Source of the DNA: Calditrichota bacterium
GTDB taxonomy: Bacteria; Electryoneota; RPQS01
DNA length: 64,000 nucleotides
Direction: 5' to 3'
Assembly (NCBI GenBank): GCA_020637445.1
Contig: JACJVZ010000003.1
Coordinates: forward strand, 124,001 to 188,000
Shown: piece by piece, positions 32,098 through 40,009 of the stretch
Position numbering within the stretch: the stretch's first letter is position 1
How the letters are laid out: every line of letters begins with the position of its first letter
The notes under the pieces: model-generated
The model's database searches: none
Seen by the model: the letters and a program-made list of their open reading frames with translations, nothing else
Told to the model about the DNA's origin: nothing
Made by a program: the position numbers and the translations under genes

Positions 32098-33780
32098 CTA
32101 TTCACTGTTGTGTGCGGGAAACGACAGTGTAATCGTTGTGCCTACGCCAACCTCGGAATTCAAGGAAAGTTCGGCACCGTGAATTTCGGCGATGTTGCGA
32201 ACGATCGGCAGCCCAAGACCAGTGCCATGTTCGCCTTTGGTGGAAAAGTATGGTTCAAAGATTCGCGCTTTTTGATCGGGTGGAATACCGCAGCCGCTGT
32301 CGGCGACGGAAACGACAATGCGGTCGTTGACTCGATGCGCAGAGAGTTTCAGAGTTCCGCTGTCCATACTTTCCATGGCATGCACGGAATTGATAATCAT
32401 GTTGATGAACGCCGATTCGAGTCCGTGCGGATCTCCGAATATCTCCAGATCATCCTCGAGATCCAATTCGAGCGAGAGTCCGTGCGCTTCAGTGCTGTGC
32501 GTGAAGCCGCGCAGACTTCCGGTCGTGGTTTCAAGCAATTCAACGACGGAACTGAGCAGTTGCGTCATGTCCACAACGGTGAAGGACGGATCGGAAGGTT
32601 TGGTGAGGTGCCGCAGATTGCTGGCAATCTTTTCGATTCTTTCGGTCAGGGACGAAATCGTGCTCAAATCTTTTTGCACGGATTCGCTGAGCTGGACGCC
32701 TTCGCGTTCGAGTTTCATGGCCAACAGCTCCATGCGGCCTTTTACCGGCTGCAGGCTGTTGTTAATTTCGTGCGCGATACCGCCGGCAAGTTGATTGACG
32801 GTAGAACGTTTTTCGGATTCGATGAGTTGGTGTTCCAGATTTTTTTGCACCGTTACATCTTCGAGAATCAAACCGGCACGTTCACGGCCGTCATAAGAGC
32901 GGGTCAGGCGGAAGAAAGAGTAGGCGACGGTACGGTCAGAAATTTCCAGCGTTCGCCTGCCGAAATCGCCCGATTGTTTGAATTCGTTGTGGGCCACTGT
33001 GAGGTTCGCAGTGGCCAAACTGCAGCACGTAGAGGCTTGGAGCGCGGCACCGATGCGAATACCGCCGCCGAGTATGGTGACGGCTTGTGGATTGGCATAG
33101 TCGACATTTCCGTCGCGGTCCAAAATAATCACACCGTGCGGCTGGCTTTGAAGAATCGTTGAGAGATACTCTTGTAAGTCTTTGTAGCGGTCTTTCGATT
33201 CCTTTTCGGCTTCGTAAAGCCGGGCATTTTCGAGCGCAACGGCGGCGAGGTGCACAAAGGTTTCGAAGAGCATCAGGCTTGTTTGATCGAACACGCCGGC
33301 GAGTTTGGTCGTGTCCACGTACGCGACACCGACGAGTTTGTTTTTCGCCATCAACGGGGCGCCCATGATCGAGCGCACCTGCATTTTTGCAATGGAGTGC
33401 TGCTGCGACAAGTCCGATCCGCCGATGACGTCATTGATCAAAATTGGTTGCCGGCCGTCGATAACTCTGCGGATAATCGTTTGCGAAGCCGCTTCTTCGG
33501 CGTCGTCGATATCGCTGTCCATATTGCGGGCCACGGAAAATTTCCATTCTCCGTTGGGTTCAACGAGCACAAGGAACCCCCGTTCCGCTCCGGTCAGCTC
33601 AATCGCGGCGCCCATGGCACGATCCAAAATCGCTTCGGGGCTCATTTCGCGGTTGATGTCTTCCATCAAAGCTGCGAGTTTGGTCAGACCTGAGGCGATT
33701 CCGCCGGTCGGATCAAGTTCAGATCCGGATGCGCTGTTCGGAGTGATATCCGAAAGGTCGTCAAAAAAATCAAGTGCCAC
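32098..33780 (-). CDS. GAF-PAS sensor histidine kinase, soluble
   Basis: 560 aa. The GTG at 33780 is chosen because AGAGG is 6 bp upstream and it follows the STPK stop by 2 bp. Residues ~50-190 are a GAF domain (SPEAILDRAMGAAIELTGAE, then ERGFLVLV, SIMGAPLMAKNKLVGVAYVD). A PAS domain follows (LSTILQSQPHGVIILDRDGN). HisKA: NQLAGGIAHEINNSLQPVKG. HATPase: AFINMIINSVHAM, DSGCGIPPDQ, GEHGTGLGLPIV. No membrane segment is seen, so it senses a cytosolic signal or the upstream Ser/Thr kinase. No cognate response regulator is adjacent. Confidence 0.9.
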   Translation of the reverse strand: MALDFFDDLSDITPNSASGSELDPTGGIASGLTKLAALMEDINREMSPEAILDRAMGAAIELTGAERGFLVLVEPNGEWKFSVARNMDSDIDDAEEAASQTIIRRVIDGRQPILINDVIGGSDLSQQHSIAKMQVRSIMGAPLMAKNKLVGVAYVDTTKLAGVFDQTSLMLFETFVHLAAVALENARLYEAEKESKDRYKDLQEYLSTILQSQPHGVIILDRDGNVDYANPQAVTILGGGIRIGAALQASTCCSLATANLTVAHNEFKQSGDFGRRTLEISDRTVAYSFFRLTRSYDGRERAGLILEDVTVQKNLEHQLIESEKRSTVNQLAGGIAHEINNSLQPVKGRMELLAMKLEREGVQLSESVQKDLSTISSLTERIEKIASNLRHLTKPSDPSFTVVDMTQLLSSVVELLETTTGSLRGFTHSTEAHGLSLELDLEDDLEIFGDPHGLESAFINMIINSVHAMESMDSGTLKLSAHRVNDRIVVSVADSGCGIPPDQKARIFEPYFSTKGEHGTGLGLPIVRNIAEIHGAELSLNSEVGVGTTITLSFPAHNSE

Positions 33781-33782
33781 GA

Positions 33783-36700
33783 TTACCTCTGTGCTTGGAG
33801 CGATTTGTGAAGTTCGACGGCTTCTTGTCGGAACTTCAGAATGTGCGGCGCGTGCAGGAAGGTGCTTTGTTTCTCTTCCGGCAATCTTGCCGCGATTGAT
33901 TTCAGCACGGCCACTCCTCGGCCGTACTCGTCCAGCGCCTTTTTGGGTTGTCCAGCGCGCGTGAATTGCCGTGCCGTCGCCCAGTGGAATTTCCACAGCA
34001 GATCAGGATAGATAGACAATTTTCGCAGCGCTACTTGCCACTTCGAGGGTTCGAGCGGCACGCCGACGTACAGCGATTCTGTCAATTGAGTTCGCGCGGC
34101 GGTAAAAGGATCCCATTTTGTGTCCGCGACTTTTCTCGCTTGTTCCAATTCTTCCAACACTTGTTCGACTTGGCCGCTGTCGGCAGCGATCTGACAACGG
34201 GTCAGATGAAGGTGGAGCAACGCGAGCGGATCGGCTTCATCGGCGAGCAGATTTCCGGCGCGCTCGGCAGCAGCGGTTGCGCGGTCAAACTCATTTCGTC
34301 TGGCGAAGAGCGCGGCGAGTCCTTCCCATGCTTGCCCTTCAGCTTTGCGAGTTCCGATGGTCGAGGCAATTTCTTGAGCGCTATGCAAGAGTTTTTCGGA
34401 TTCTTCAAGCTCTTCGAGAGTCAGCAGCAACTTGCCCATGTAGACCATGGGTTCGAGTTTCGATTCTTGATCGCCGATTTCAGCGGCGCGTGAGACGGCT
34501 TCGTTCAAATAGGCGAGCGCGCGTGTATAATCGGCGCGTTGAAACGCCAATTCGCCGAGGTTGCTGAGAATTTCGGCTTGTTCTCGGGGACTTTCCATGC
34601 GGCGGAACAGGGCGAGCGCGCGTAAATAGTTTTCTTCAGCTTCACGCAAGTTTCCCGTTTCGAGTGAATCGATTCCGAGATTGTTGTAGATTCCCGCAAG
34701 TCTTTGGATGTCGTCGATCTCGCGCGAGATTTTTGCACATCGTCCCCACAGATCACGCGCACGAAGACGGTCACCGGCTTGAGCCGCCAGCACACCAAGA
34801 TTGTTGTACATGTTGGCGATGCCTTTGCGGTCGGCGAGTGCTTCGTAAACCTCAAGGCAGCGCTGCCAATAGGCGCGGGCAACGTCGGTGTCGCCGCGAT
34901 AAAAGGAAAGCGTCGCGACCGTATTCAAAAGCAGCGCGTAACCCGAGTCGGTGGTATCATGCGGCATGTGCACGAGACCTTCTTCGGCTAATTCGCGCGC
35001 GTGCTCACCCTCGCCGCGCTTGAAAGCGATCCACGCAAGCGTTCCGTACACGGACCCCGCGGCCTGCGACGAGTTTTCGTCGAAGTGCGGCAAGCAGCGT
35101 TTGAGAATGGTTTCTGCTTCGTCGGAGTATCCAAGTTTTTCCCGCAAGCTGGCAAAGCGGGAAAGATCTAACAGATTGCCGGGCGTTACGTCATCTTTGC
35201 CGCGGTTTGTGATTTCGCCGAGCAAATCCGCGGATTTTGACAGGTCACCTTCGATGTACTCGATCCGCGACAACGCGGAGATCAGCATCTTTCGATGAGT
35301 GTCGGGCGCGGACGTGCGGCTTCGCTCGATGAGTTTGCGCGCCCAAAGGAGTTTGCCTTTGCGAATGGCTTCGTCGAGAACCGGCGTTGCCCTTTCAGTC
35401 GAAATTGAAAACACTCCGGAGAGAAAATCATGAAAGACCAGCTCTTCTTCGCGGACCAACGGATCGACGTTTTCGGCTTCCGACCAATAGTTGAAGAGTG
35501 AGGCGTGCACGCTTTTTCGCTCGTACTCTTCCATACGGGACAGGATCAGCGAATTGACGGCTTTGTGGGTAATTTCGAGAGTTTGATCCTGCAGGGCGGC
35601 CCAACCGGTCTCTGCTATGCCGTTAAAGATCATCTGCACGGTCGAGCAGGCATTGTCACCGATGGCTCCTCTCGCGACACTGAACGGGAGCGGCGTCAAG
35701 GAGCAAGCGAGACATTTCAGCACGGCGCGCGCGCAGTCGGAAAGATTCGCGAGTTTTCTGTTGACCGCCAATTCGACGTGTCGGTGAACACGCAGCTTCC
35801 AACGACCGGGCATGATTTCCCAACCGGTTAAACCGATGCGCAGGAAGTCCGACGCCACCAACTCTTCGAGTGCTGCTTCCAGTGCGGATGGAATTCCCAA
35901 AGTTTCGCCGAGCAAGTTCTTTCTAAACTCTGGGGGGAAACTATTTTCAGGGAAGGTGGAAGAGACGAAATCTTCGATACCGTTGTCATTCAACGCGTGC
36001 AATTCTACGGTCTTCCATTCTCTGAACATCTCGGGAAGTCCGTTGTCAAACGAACCCGCCACAATTTTCCAAGTGGCTCGGCATTCCATAGCCGTAAGCA
36101 ACTCAGTGAGTTTTTCGGCGGGCACGACGCTCGCATCGGGAATCATAAGGACTTTGGGGCAATGCGGCGGCGCGGGAAGTTCACGCGCGTTTGTGACGAC
36201 GCGGGTCGTGAATCCGGCGAGCGTCAACTCGACCGAGAATTCCTTGAGCATGCGCGTACGTCCGAGTCCGGGCTGCGCAACAATGACGATGTTTTCAGGC
36301 TGTTCGCCTTCTGCCAGAATCCGTTTTTGCGCGGCCAGCAGATTGCGGGCATCGACGTTGGTGACCAAGCCAGAGGACGAGATATAGGCTTTGCGTGTCT
36401 CGGCCGTTTCGTAGTCAAACGTAAAACCGTCGCGTTCATTGAGCATGGCAATGACGTGCCGCGCACTTTGCGGACGGTCTTCTGGGTCAATTTGAATGAG
36501 TGCGTGGATGACGTCTGCCAATCCCACGGGGAGATCGGGGCGGAAACGCAGCGGGTGCGGAGGTTCTTGCTTGGTGCGAATTTGCGCGGTAGCGATGGAA
36601 TCTTGGCCTTCAAACGGCAAACGACCCACGGCTTCTTTGTACAGCAACATGCCCAGTGCGTAAAGATCGGAAGCGATGCTGGTACGTCCGGATTGAATGA

Positions 36701-37241
36701 TTTCCGGAGCCATGTAATCGAGAGTTCCGCCGGCTTCTTCGGAAACGCTGGCATGTTCACCAGCCAATCCGAAGTCGACAAGTTTGAGAGTCGTAAACTC
36801 GCCGTCGGCATTTATCCGACCCAAGACATTGTCGGGTTTCAGATCACGATGCAACAGACCCCGGCTATGCAAGAAGGCGAGTGCGCGGCAAAGACTGACG
36901 AGCACGGTTCGGAGCTGGTCGGGATGCCACTCTTTAATGAGCTTGTCGAGAGGTTTTCCGTCGACGAACTCGCTTGTGAAGTAATATCCGCCTTGTTCTC
37001 TGGGCAATGCGCCGAAATCGAACATTTCGGGGATATGCGGATGCACGACGCCGCGGATATTGCGAAATTCTGAGCGGAAACTCTCGATGGCGGCTTCATC
37101 CTGCACGGCTTTCAAGGTTTTGAGAGCCATGATTTGGTTGCCGCGCACGTTGTCCACGACCAAATACACGACACCCATTCCGCCCACGCCGATGGTGCGC
37201 AGAATTTGATAGCGGGAGTCTATTGAAGAAGAGTCGTGCAT
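33783..37241 (-). CDS. Ser/Thr protein kinase with ATPase-like and TPR domains
   Basis: 1152 aa. Kinase domain at ~10-270: GVGGMGVVYLVVD (Gly loop), ALKTLK (Lys), HRDLKPDNVL (catalytic loop), KLVDFGLAGE (DFG), YMAPEII (APE). At about 300-480 there is a STAND/AAA-like region with a degenerate P-loop (QPGLGRTR in place of GxxGxGKT). About 600-1130 are TPR-like helical repeats (YNNLGVLAAQAGDRLRARDL, YNNLGIDSLETGNLREAEEN, LSNLGELAFQRADYTRALAY). This architecture is typical of large signalling kinases that recruit partners. The histidine kinase gene follows after 2 bp, so both are translated together and probably act in the same pathway. Confidence 0.92.
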   Translation of the reverse strand: MHDSSSIDSRYQILRTIGVGGMGVVYLVVDNVRGNQIMALKTLKAVQDEAAIESFRSEFRNIRGVVHPHIPEMFDFGALPREQGGYYFTSEFVDGKPLDKLIKEWHPDQLRTVLVSLCRALAFLHSRGLLHRDLKPDNVLGRINADGEFTTLKLVDFGLAGEHASVSEEAGGTLDYMAPEIIQSGRTSIASDLYALGMLLYKEAVGRLPFEGQDSIATAQIRTKQEPPHPLRFRPDLPVGLADVIHALIQIDPEDRPQSARHVIAMLNERDGFTFDYETAETRKAYISSSGLVTNVDARNLLAAQKRILAEGEQPENIVIVAQPGLGRTRMLKEFSVELTLAGFTTRVVTNARELPAPPHCPKVLMIPDASVVPAEKLTELLTAMECRATWKIVAGSFDNGLPEMFREWKTVELHALNDNGIEDFVSSTFPENSFPPEFRKNLLGETLGIPSALEAALEELVASDFLRIGLTGWEIMPGRWKLRVHRHVELAVNRKLANLSDCARAVLKCLACSLTPLPFSVARGAIGDNACSTVQMIFNGIAETGWAALQDQTLEITHKAVNSLILSRMEEYERKSVHASLFNYWSEAENVDPLVREEELVFHDFLSGVFSISTERATPVLDEAIRKGKLLWARKLIERSRTSAPDTHRKMLISALSRIEYIEGDLSKSADLLGEITNRGKDDVTPGNLLDLSRFASLREKLGYSDEAETILKRCLPHFDENSSQAAGSVYGTLAWIAFKRGEGEHARELAEEGLVHMPHDTTDSGYALLLNTVATLSFYRGDTDVARAYWQRCLEVYEALADRKGIANMYNNLGVLAAQAGDRLRARDLWGRCAKISREIDDIQRLAGIYNNLGIDSLETGNLREAEENYLRALALFRRMESPREQAEILSNLGELAFQRADYTRALAYLNEAVSRAAEIGDQESKLEPMVYMGKLLLTLEELEESEKLLHSAQEIASTIGTRKAEGQAWEGLAALFARRNEFDRATAAAERAGNLLADEADPLALLHLHLTRCQIAADSGQVEQVLEELEQARKVADTKWDPFTAARTQLTESLYVGVPLEPSKWQVALRKLSIYPDLLWKFHWATARQFTRAGQPKKALDEYGRGVAVLKSIAARLPEEKQSTFLHAPHILKFRQEAVELHKSLQAQR

Positions 37242-37337
37242 TTACAACCGTTGGAAGTTTAAACTCAGCAAAATGGACATCGTGTCGAGAGAGTGCAACT
37301 TATCGCCGCACTTTCTTTTGTCCGTATGACATAAAGA

Positions 37338-37366
37338 CAAAAACCCGGCCAGTTGTGGCCGGGTCT
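37338..37366 (-). terminator. rho-independent terminator
   Basis: ACCCGGCC and GGCCGGGT followed by TTTTTG on the minus strand; it ends the lipoprotein gene 37388-37987. Confidence 0.8.
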
Positions 37367-37387
37367 TGTTGATTTAAGAGGGTCTGA

Positions 37388-37987
37388 TTAGAATAGCAGT
37401 CGCGACGTGATGATGTAGCGGCTGAAATGGTTCGTCGTAACCGTGATGAAGCGGTTGTCAGATCGCTCGAAAACCACTTCTTCGGGTGTACCGTCATCAT
37501 GAATATACAATGGGGTGATGTCTTGAAAGGAAACGCCTTCCGGAAGCACCATGTCACGTGCGTCCCAGCGAATCGTGATGTTGCCAGCAAATTGTGTCGG
37601 ATGGGGATAGAAGTCCGCGACACCCATGCAGCTTGAAGGTGCAACGACGGTTACATCCATATCGTAGGGAAGTGAGCTTCCGGGAATCGTGAGCTTACAT
37701 ACGCCTGAGATATTGATATTCAGTCCGTTGCCAACACGCGCAGAACGGGTAGTTATGATAGAATCGCAGTCTTGATCATCAAGCGCGTTAGCTTTCGGAG
37801 TGATCACGCGGTAGCCCATGGCCTCAACGTTGGCGATTGCTTGTTCAATCGGCATGTACTGAGAATTGCTGATCTCCGACTCGGTCGATTGGGAAGCGGT
37901 CGGTGCATTGAACTCAGAACACCCGATCGCGAACACGATCAACGCCGACATTGCGACGATCTTAAGGATAGGGGTGTTTGCTTTCAT
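37388..37987 (-). CDS. lipoprotein of unknown function
   Basis: 199 aa. MKANTPILKIVAMSALIVFA then IGCSEF gives a lipoprotein signal with Cys at about residue 23. The mature part has MPIEQAIANVEAMGYRVITP, LNINISGVCKLTIPGSSLPY and a beta-rich end (RFITVTTNHFSRYIITSR) that resembles a ZU5/YD-like fold with NHFSRY, as often seen before surface beta-domains. The start at 37987 fits with GAGAGAG upstream. Function unknown; it probably sits on the outer membrane. Confidence 0.75.
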   Translation of the reverse strand: MKANTPILKIVAMSALIVFAIGCSEFNAPTASQSTESEISNSQYMPIEQAIANVEAMGYRVITPKANALDDQDCDSIITTRSARVGNGLNINISGVCKLTIPGSSLPYDMDVTVVAPSSCMGVADFYPHPTQFAGNITIRWDARDMVLPEGVSFQDITPLYIHDDGTPEEVVFERSDNRFITVTTNHFSRYIITSRLLF

Positions 37988-38050
37988 AGTTACTCTCTCG
38001 TTTCTATCGTTGGTTCTTGTCATCATGTTCGTGTTGTTCTATCGCAACCC

Positions 38051-38077
38051 ATATGCCAAGTATACTAAGTGTGATTT
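38051..38077 (+). repeat. 27-bp direct repeat, copy 1
   Basis: ATATGCCAAGTATACTAAGT then GTGATTT; it matches 38643-38669 with one C-to-G difference (TATACT versus TATAGT). Confidence 0.75.
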
Positions 38078-38260
38078 TGGGTTGTATTTTTTCAGTTTAC
38101 GCTACGGACACACTGTTGCGCTGGTTGATTTCGATTTGTGCGTGGTTGATTTGCCTTGTTCATCTCGCGCGGCTGACTTTGCCGTGTGGCCCAATTGATC
38201 GAAACATGTACTTAGACGATATACTAACCCTAAGGCTAAACCTAAAGTTGGACAAGGCTT

Positions 38261-38290
38261 TCGGGGCACCCGCAACGGGTGCCGCCGCGA
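38261..38290 (-). repeat. small palindromic element, family E (copy 2)
   Basis: Minus strand CGCGGCGGCACCCGTTGCGG then GTGCCCCG, with the hairpin GGCACCC-GTTGC-GGGTGCC; related to 13595-13620. Confidence 0.55.
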
Positions 38291-38341
38291 GAAATGATCA
38301 ATGGACTTTGCTCCTAAATTGGTGTGCCCCATTAGAGTGAA

Positions 38342-38376
38342 TCTCCCGCCGGACTTGCTCAAGGTCCGGCGGGAGA
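38342..38376. repeat. long hairpin, 13-bp perfect stem
   Basis: TCTCCCGCCGGAC pairs perfectly with GTCCGGCGGGAGA around a 9-nt loop. No T-run follows, so it is not a standard terminator. Confidence 0.6.
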
Positions 38377-38642
38377 AACAGGGTGCACATGCAGCGTGCG
38401 ATGGAAGCCATCTAAACCAACAGAAAGATAAGGTAGCGTCTGGCAATGATCGTCATAAGGGAGTCTTTCTGCCTCAGGCAATGACTGACTCTATCAAAAC
38501 TCCTTCAAGCGGCGGACCCGAGGGTCCGCCACTCGAGGAGACCACGGAGCAAAGTGAAAGAACGCGGAAGAAGATTGCGGTTGTCATCGTACATCTTCTT
38601 GCCCGCTGAGCGCCGCTCAGGCATGTTGAGGAAGGGCAACGA

Positions 38643-38669
38643 ATATGCCAAGTATAGTAAGTGTGATTT
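38643..38669 (+). repeat. 27-bp direct repeat, copy 2
   Basis: Second copy of the sequence at 38051-38077, 592 bp downstream in the same orientation. Confidence 0.75.
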
Positions 38670-38884
38670 GAGAATCCTAAAATGATTGTTTTTATTGATA
38701 TTGTGGGATCGAGAGTGAGTTCTCTTCAGATCAGCATCAGAATTTTGGCCCGCACGGTTGCCGAGATACACCAATTGCTTTGGGCATTTGGCGGAGAGGG
38801 TGCGAATTGAACCATTGTATAGATTTGCTTTCTATTGCTTCCAGAAGTCCATATATTGATGCGAACCATAAATTAGGAGACACA

Positions 38885-39985
38885 ATGAAAGTACGGCTTC
38901 TGGTTTTCTTATTGGTCGTGAGTGCCGTATGGGCGGCGGCTCCGGTACCGCAACCGCAAGTGAAGTCCGCGGGTGAATTGGCATGGGAAGCCATTCCGGA
39001 TACGATTGCGGATGAAGAGCAAGTCAAGATTTCTCGTGAGTTTTTGGACAACTATCCCGATGACATTCCGCTGCTGCGAAGTGTGCAGAATATCCTCAAC
39101 CGGAAGTCGGACTTGACTCTTGAGTTCTGGATGGAGCGGATGAACGCGAAACCGAGCTCAGCGAACCGCTATTTGTACGCGCGCAAGAGCGGCGACCCGG
39201 AGATCATGAAGGCTCAGGCCGAACAGATCATGAAAGATGATCCCCAGAATTTTTGGGGTTACTATCTTTTTGCAGTGGCCGAGTGGAGTAAGGACAAGCC
39301 TGACTTAAGTGTGGTGACGGACTACTTGGAGCAGGCGATCGCGAAGGACCCGTCGCGGCCGGAAGGTTGGGGCTACGGCGCGCAGGCTTATGAAGAAGCC
39401 AAGGATTGGGACAACGCACTGCGGCTCTATCAAGGTGAAACGGTGGTGAAGCCGGACGACAAGTTTCCCAAGATGGGGATGATGGGAATTTATGCTCAGA
39501 AGCGCGACGCGGACAACTATTTCAAGCTGTCAAACGAGATGCTGACCAAAGAGCCTCCGCTTGATATTGACCTGAAGATGCACAACAGCTCGCACAAAGT
39601 AACTGCCGCGGATTTGACAGGGCAGTACAGTGTGGTAGAGATGTTTACATATTGGTGAAGCGGATGTGTGCAGCGGTCGCTGCCGGACATGAACGCATTG
39701 AATGCAGAACATAAACTTCCTTTTCCGTTTTACGCGATACACGCCGAAGGCGAGAGCGATCGCGCTCTGGCTCTGATGGATTCGAACGACGTAAAGGGCC
39801 GGGCTTGGACATTGGATTTTGTTTTTGGGAACGACTCCTTGAACAAGAGATTGAACGTCGCCGCCTATCCTTCATATTATGTCTTGGATGATCACGCACG
39901 ACCGGTGGCGGTTTTGATTGGTCATACGGACGAAACGATCGACCTGCTTGACTGGCTGATCATTCAGGCCAAGAAACGAAGTTAG
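38885..39985 (+). CDS. candidate selenoprotein: TPR plus TlpA/thioredoxin-like domain with UxxC motif (TGA at 39656-39658 read as Sec)
   Basis: 366 aa if the TGA is read through. A signal peptide (MKVRLLVFLLVVSAVWAA) is followed by a TPR-like helical region (NFWGYYLFAVAEWSKDKPDL, RPEGWGYGAQAYEEAKDWDN) and a thioredoxin-like C-terminus. The core reads VVEMFTYW-U258-S-G-C261-VQRSLPDMNAL, matching the FWATWCPPC-x-EMPxLN pattern of TlpA-type proteins, with Sec in place of the first Cys. The frame continues intact to TAG at 39983 and includes the later Pro of the fold (AAYPSYYVLDDHARPVAV). A SECIS-like hairpin begins 11 nt after the TGA. The downstream paralogue aligns across the TGA. AGGAGA precedes the ATG. 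An automatic caller would split it into 38885-39658 and 39668-39985. Predicted extracytoplasmic thiol/selenol oxidoreductase; partner unknown. Confidence 0.78.
39664..39690 (+). promoter_or_regulatory. candidate bacterial SECIS element
   Basis: Stem GCAGC (39670-39674), loop GGTC (39675-39678), stem GCTGC (39679-39683). An outer stem ATGT (39664-39667) with ACAT (39687-39690) extends it across a small internal loop. The GGUC loop is 16 nt after the TGA, close to the 18 nt in E. coli fdhF, whose SECIS also has a GGUC apical loop. Confidence 0.7.
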
Positions 39986-40009
39986 CCGACCTGACCAAGA
40001 GGTTGCCTC

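Larger units (their letters stand above)
37988..38884. other. 897-bp non-coding, palindrome-rich region
   Basis: No convincing gene. It contains a 27-bp direct repeat (38051-38077 and 38643-38669, one mismatch) that brackets four hairpin elements: 38261-38290 (family E), 38342-38376 (13-bp stem), 38511-38530 (GGCGGACCCGAGGGTCCGCC) and 38606-38620 (CTGAG-CGCCG-CTCAG). Short frames here, such as 38301-38609, run through these palindromes and have no start signal. The selenoprotein-type gene begins at 38885 with AGGAGA upstream. Confidence 0.6.

Noticed and set aside
33783..33996. N-terminal extension of the GAF histidine kinase up to 33996
   Set aside because: It would overlap the Ser/Thr kinase by more than 200 bp with low-complexity Arg-rich sequence; the GTG at 33780 has a proper ribosome binding site.
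37300..37644. 114-residue minus-strand frame across the terminator
   Set aside because: It is a shadow of the lipoprotein gene in another frame and covers its terminator.
38301..38609. 102-residue plus-strand frame in the intergenic region
   Set aside because: It is formed by palindromic elements, has no ribosome binding site and has a composition unlike neighbouring proteins.
38606..38620. tRNA-like or riboswitch structure in the 38.1-38.9 kb region
   Set aside because: Only isolated hairpins are present; no cloverleaf, no CCA end and no known riboswitch core could be recognised.
39656..39658. The TGA as a simple nonsense mutation giving two pseudogene fragments
   Set aside because: The frame is intact on both sides, the TGA is exactly at the redox Cys position, and a GGUC-loop hairpin follows at the correct distance. 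Decay would not be expected to hit this codon and create a SECIS. It remains the main alternative until selABCD are found.
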